Shown here: one piece after another, positions 62,643-64,000 of the stretch
Position numbering within the stretch: the first letter of the stretch is position 1
Layout: each line of letters begins with the position of its first letter
Source of the DNA: an uncultured Ruminococcus sp.
Lineage (GTDB): Bacteria; Bacillota; Clostridia; Oscillospirales; Ruminococcaceae
Assembly: GCA_900539835.1 (NCBI GenBank)
Contig: UQDR01000010.1
Span: 1-64,000, forward strand
DNA length: 64,000 nucleotides
Reading direction: 5' to 3'
The notes under the pieces: model-generated
What the model saw: only the letters and a program-made list of their open reading frames with translations
Told to the model about the DNA's origin: nothing
Database searches by the model: none
Translations under genes and position numbers: made by a program

Positions 62643-63326
62643 TCAGATAAATAACCCCATTATTGACGATTCCAGTTTGTCTGAATCCTTTTCTGCTCCG
62701 TCAACAATAACCGCTTTAAGCTTAACAGAACCAACAGCAGAAAACTTCAGTTCATATTCTCCCTCATGCTTTTTTTCACCCTTGTACGTAACATTGAATG
62801 TGAACGGATTGTATTCCCAGTGACCGCTGTCAAAAAAGCTGTCAATAGCCTGTCCGTAATTTTCCCGGCTCATTTTCATGTCAACCTTGAAATCATATGT
62901 TGAAAGTCTTACCCTGAAAATCTGTATAACTGATATAATTATGTATATGATCAGTATAACCACAGCAATTTTCAAAGCCTTCATGACCTTTTTTCTTGTG
63001 TCTTTTTCAGCTTTCTTTGAAGGTTTGATCTCAGTCCTCTTTCTTGGTGCAGACGGCTTCTCTTTTATCTGAGAATGTACATCATATCTCTGAGTGGGTA
63101 CAGCCTGCCTACGCTGAGGCTCGGATGATGTCCTGAGCCGCTGTCCGTTTAAAGCCTGCCCCCGTGATAAATTTCCGCTGCCGGCTTTAATGGTTCTCTC
63201 CTGCCTTGACGCATTGGAATTATTCGGACGAGTCGACCGTAACGGAGGAACAACCTTTCCGCAATTGGCGCAAATCTTCATTCCCTCGCTGATCCTTGCA
63301 CCGCATGACGAGCATTTTCTTTCCAT
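62643..63326 (-). CDS. Zinc-ribbon membrane protein with basic linker
   Basis: This 227-residue protein has a zinc ribbon (Cys5, Cys8, Cys19, Cys22), a long basic, Ser/Arg-rich and probably disordered linker (about 30-110), one membrane helix (about 117-137) and a small extracytoplasmic domain. Function is unknown. It resembles the protein at 58207 in layout. It is next to lexA on the same strand. Confidence 0.7.
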   Translation of the reverse strand: MERKCSSCGARISEGMKICANCGKVVPPLRSTRPNNSNASRQERTIKAGSGNLSRGQALNGQRLRTSSEPQRRQAVPTQRYDVHSQIKEKPSAPRKRTEIKPSKKAEKDTRKKVMKALKIAVVILIIYIIISVIQIFRVRLSTYDFKVDMKMSRENYGQAIDSFFDSGHWEYNPFTFNVTYKGEKKHEGEYELKFSAVGSVKLKAVIVDGAEKDSDKLESSIMGLFI

Positions 63327-63360
63327 AAATAAAATCCTTTTTTATTTGAGCGTTCGTTAG

Positions 63361-63945
63361 CTATATGTATCTCATAACCGCAACAACCTTGCCGAGAATG
63401 CTGACATTGTCAGTAATAATCGGCTCCATAGTGTCATTTTCAGGCTGTAAACGGAAATGACCGTCTTCTTTATAAAATCTTTTTACAGTAGCGGAATCAT
63501 CGTCAACCAGCGCAACAACAATCTCACCGTTTTCTGCAACAGGAATCTGTTCAGCGATTACAATGTCGCCGTCAAGAATAGCGGCGTTGATCATTGATTC
63601 ACCCCTTACTTTAAGGGCAAATAGCGGATAAGCGTAGTTCTTGTCAGGCTGGAAGTTTAAATATCCGGTAATCTCTTCAATAGCGGTTATGGGCTGTCCC
63701 GCTGTGACTGTGCCCACGATCGGAACCTTGATTCCCGGCTTTCCAACCAGTTTAATTGCACGGTTTTGATTGTTTCCCTTTTCCAATAATCCCTTCTCGG
63801 TTAATGAAGCAATATACCGATGAGCGGTGGAGGTTGATTTGAATCCGAATTCAGCACAGATTTCTCTGACTGTCGGTGGATAACCCTCTTCAAGTCTCTG
63901 TTTTATGTATTCAAAGACTCTTCTTTCGTTATCAGATAATTTCAT
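63361..63945 (-). CDS. lexA: SOS-response repressor LexA
   Basis: This 194-residue repressor has a winged helix (residues about 5-65, with STSTAHRYIASL), the self-cleavage site Ala82-Gly83 (TVTAGQP) and the catalytic Ser117 (RGESMINA) and Lys155 (ATVKRF). It represses DNA-damage genes until RecA filaments trigger its cleavage. No CGAAC-type SOS box was found within the remaining upstream bases, which run to the window end. Confidence 0.95.
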   Translation of the reverse strand: MKLSDNERRVFEYIKQRLEEGYPPTVREICAEFGFKSTSTAHRYIASLTEKGLLEKGNNQNRAIKLVGKPGIKVPIVGTVTAGQPITAIEEITGYLNFQPDKNYAYPLFALKVRGESMINAAILDGDIVIAEQIPVAENGEIVVALVDDDSATVKRFYKEDGHFRLQPENDTMEPIITDNVSILGKVVAVMRYI

Positions 63946-64000
63946 ATAATAACCGTTTCCTTTCCCAAAGCATGAAAACTTCGGTCATTCAGCTTTCTCT

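Noticed and set aside
63946..64000. SOS box for LexA self-regulation
   Set aside because: No CGAAC-N4-GTTCG-like sequence in the 55 bases available; the operator may lie beyond the window.

Overview
The window is about 64 kb of AT-rich, densely coded chromosome from a low-GC Firmicute of class Clostridia. It is most likely a Ruminococcus-type gut bacterium (Oscillospiraceae). Support for this: a dnaA-dnaN-yaaA-recF-remB-gyrB-gyrA replication-origin block; a cellobiose 2-epimerase closely resembling the Ruminococcus albus enzyme, in one operon with a lipoprotein GH5 glucanase; a FabK-type fatty-acid cluster; and Firmicute-type TTG/GTG starts with strong Shine-Dalgarno (SD) sites. A germination protease gene (gpr) implies spore-forming ancestry or ability. 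Species assignment is inference.

Layout. (1) 1-9250, leftward: two radical-SAM genes flanking a hidden type I toxin-antitoxin-like locus, a degenerate MBOAT/DHHW-like pair, an HtrA protease with a highly structured leader, then khpB(jag)-yidC-yidD-rnpA-rpmH. (2) 9330-23910, the origin: dnaA, an oriC with variant DnaA boxes and a DnaA-trio tract, dnaN, yaaA, recF, remB, gyrB, a YcxB-like membrane protein, gyrA, then two ParB-family genes, parA, parS sites and serS. (3) 23915-28000, leftward: a 226-bp inverted-repeat element, mnmE, a Nudix hydrolase with a structured leader, cobO and cbiB. (4) 28000-37750, rightward: histidine phosphatase, uvrC, folC, patatin-like lipase, metallophosphoesterase, PepV-type dipeptidase and a YfhO-like membrane protein. 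(5) 37800-46500, leftward: L,D-transpeptidase, GH5 glucanase, PHP phosphoesterase, cellobiose epimerase, DUF1015 and secA. (6) 46695-56430, leftward: acpP and the type II fatty-acid operon (accA, accD, accC, fabZ, accB, fabF, fabG, fabK, fabH) with two zinc-phospholipase-C-like genes interleaved; fabD-aroK diverge from it. (7) 58200-64000: zinc-ribbon membrane proteins, a solute-binding lipoprotein, gpr, rpsT, tRNA-Pro with a second tRNA 3' remnant, and lexA.

How the genes work together. DnaA opens oriC, DnaN loads the polymerase, RecF repairs and gyrase relaxes. ParA/ParB with parS sites on both sides of parA segregate the origin. RnpA, YidC/YidD and KhpB link RNA processing with membrane insertion, and SecA supplies the export motor. 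The acc/fab cluster supplies nearly the whole fatty-acid elongation cycle. The epimerase/GH5 operon suggests use of beta-glucan or glucomannan.

The points most worth a second look are: the 26-codon toxin with convergent antisense RNA at about 790-1070; the matched departures of the DnaA helix-turn-helix and the DnaA boxes from consensus; the catalytically eroded MBOAT/DHHW pair; two uncharacterised hydrolase-fold paralogues inside the fatty-acid operon; and several structured leaders, including one where a hairpin loop is complementary to the SD.
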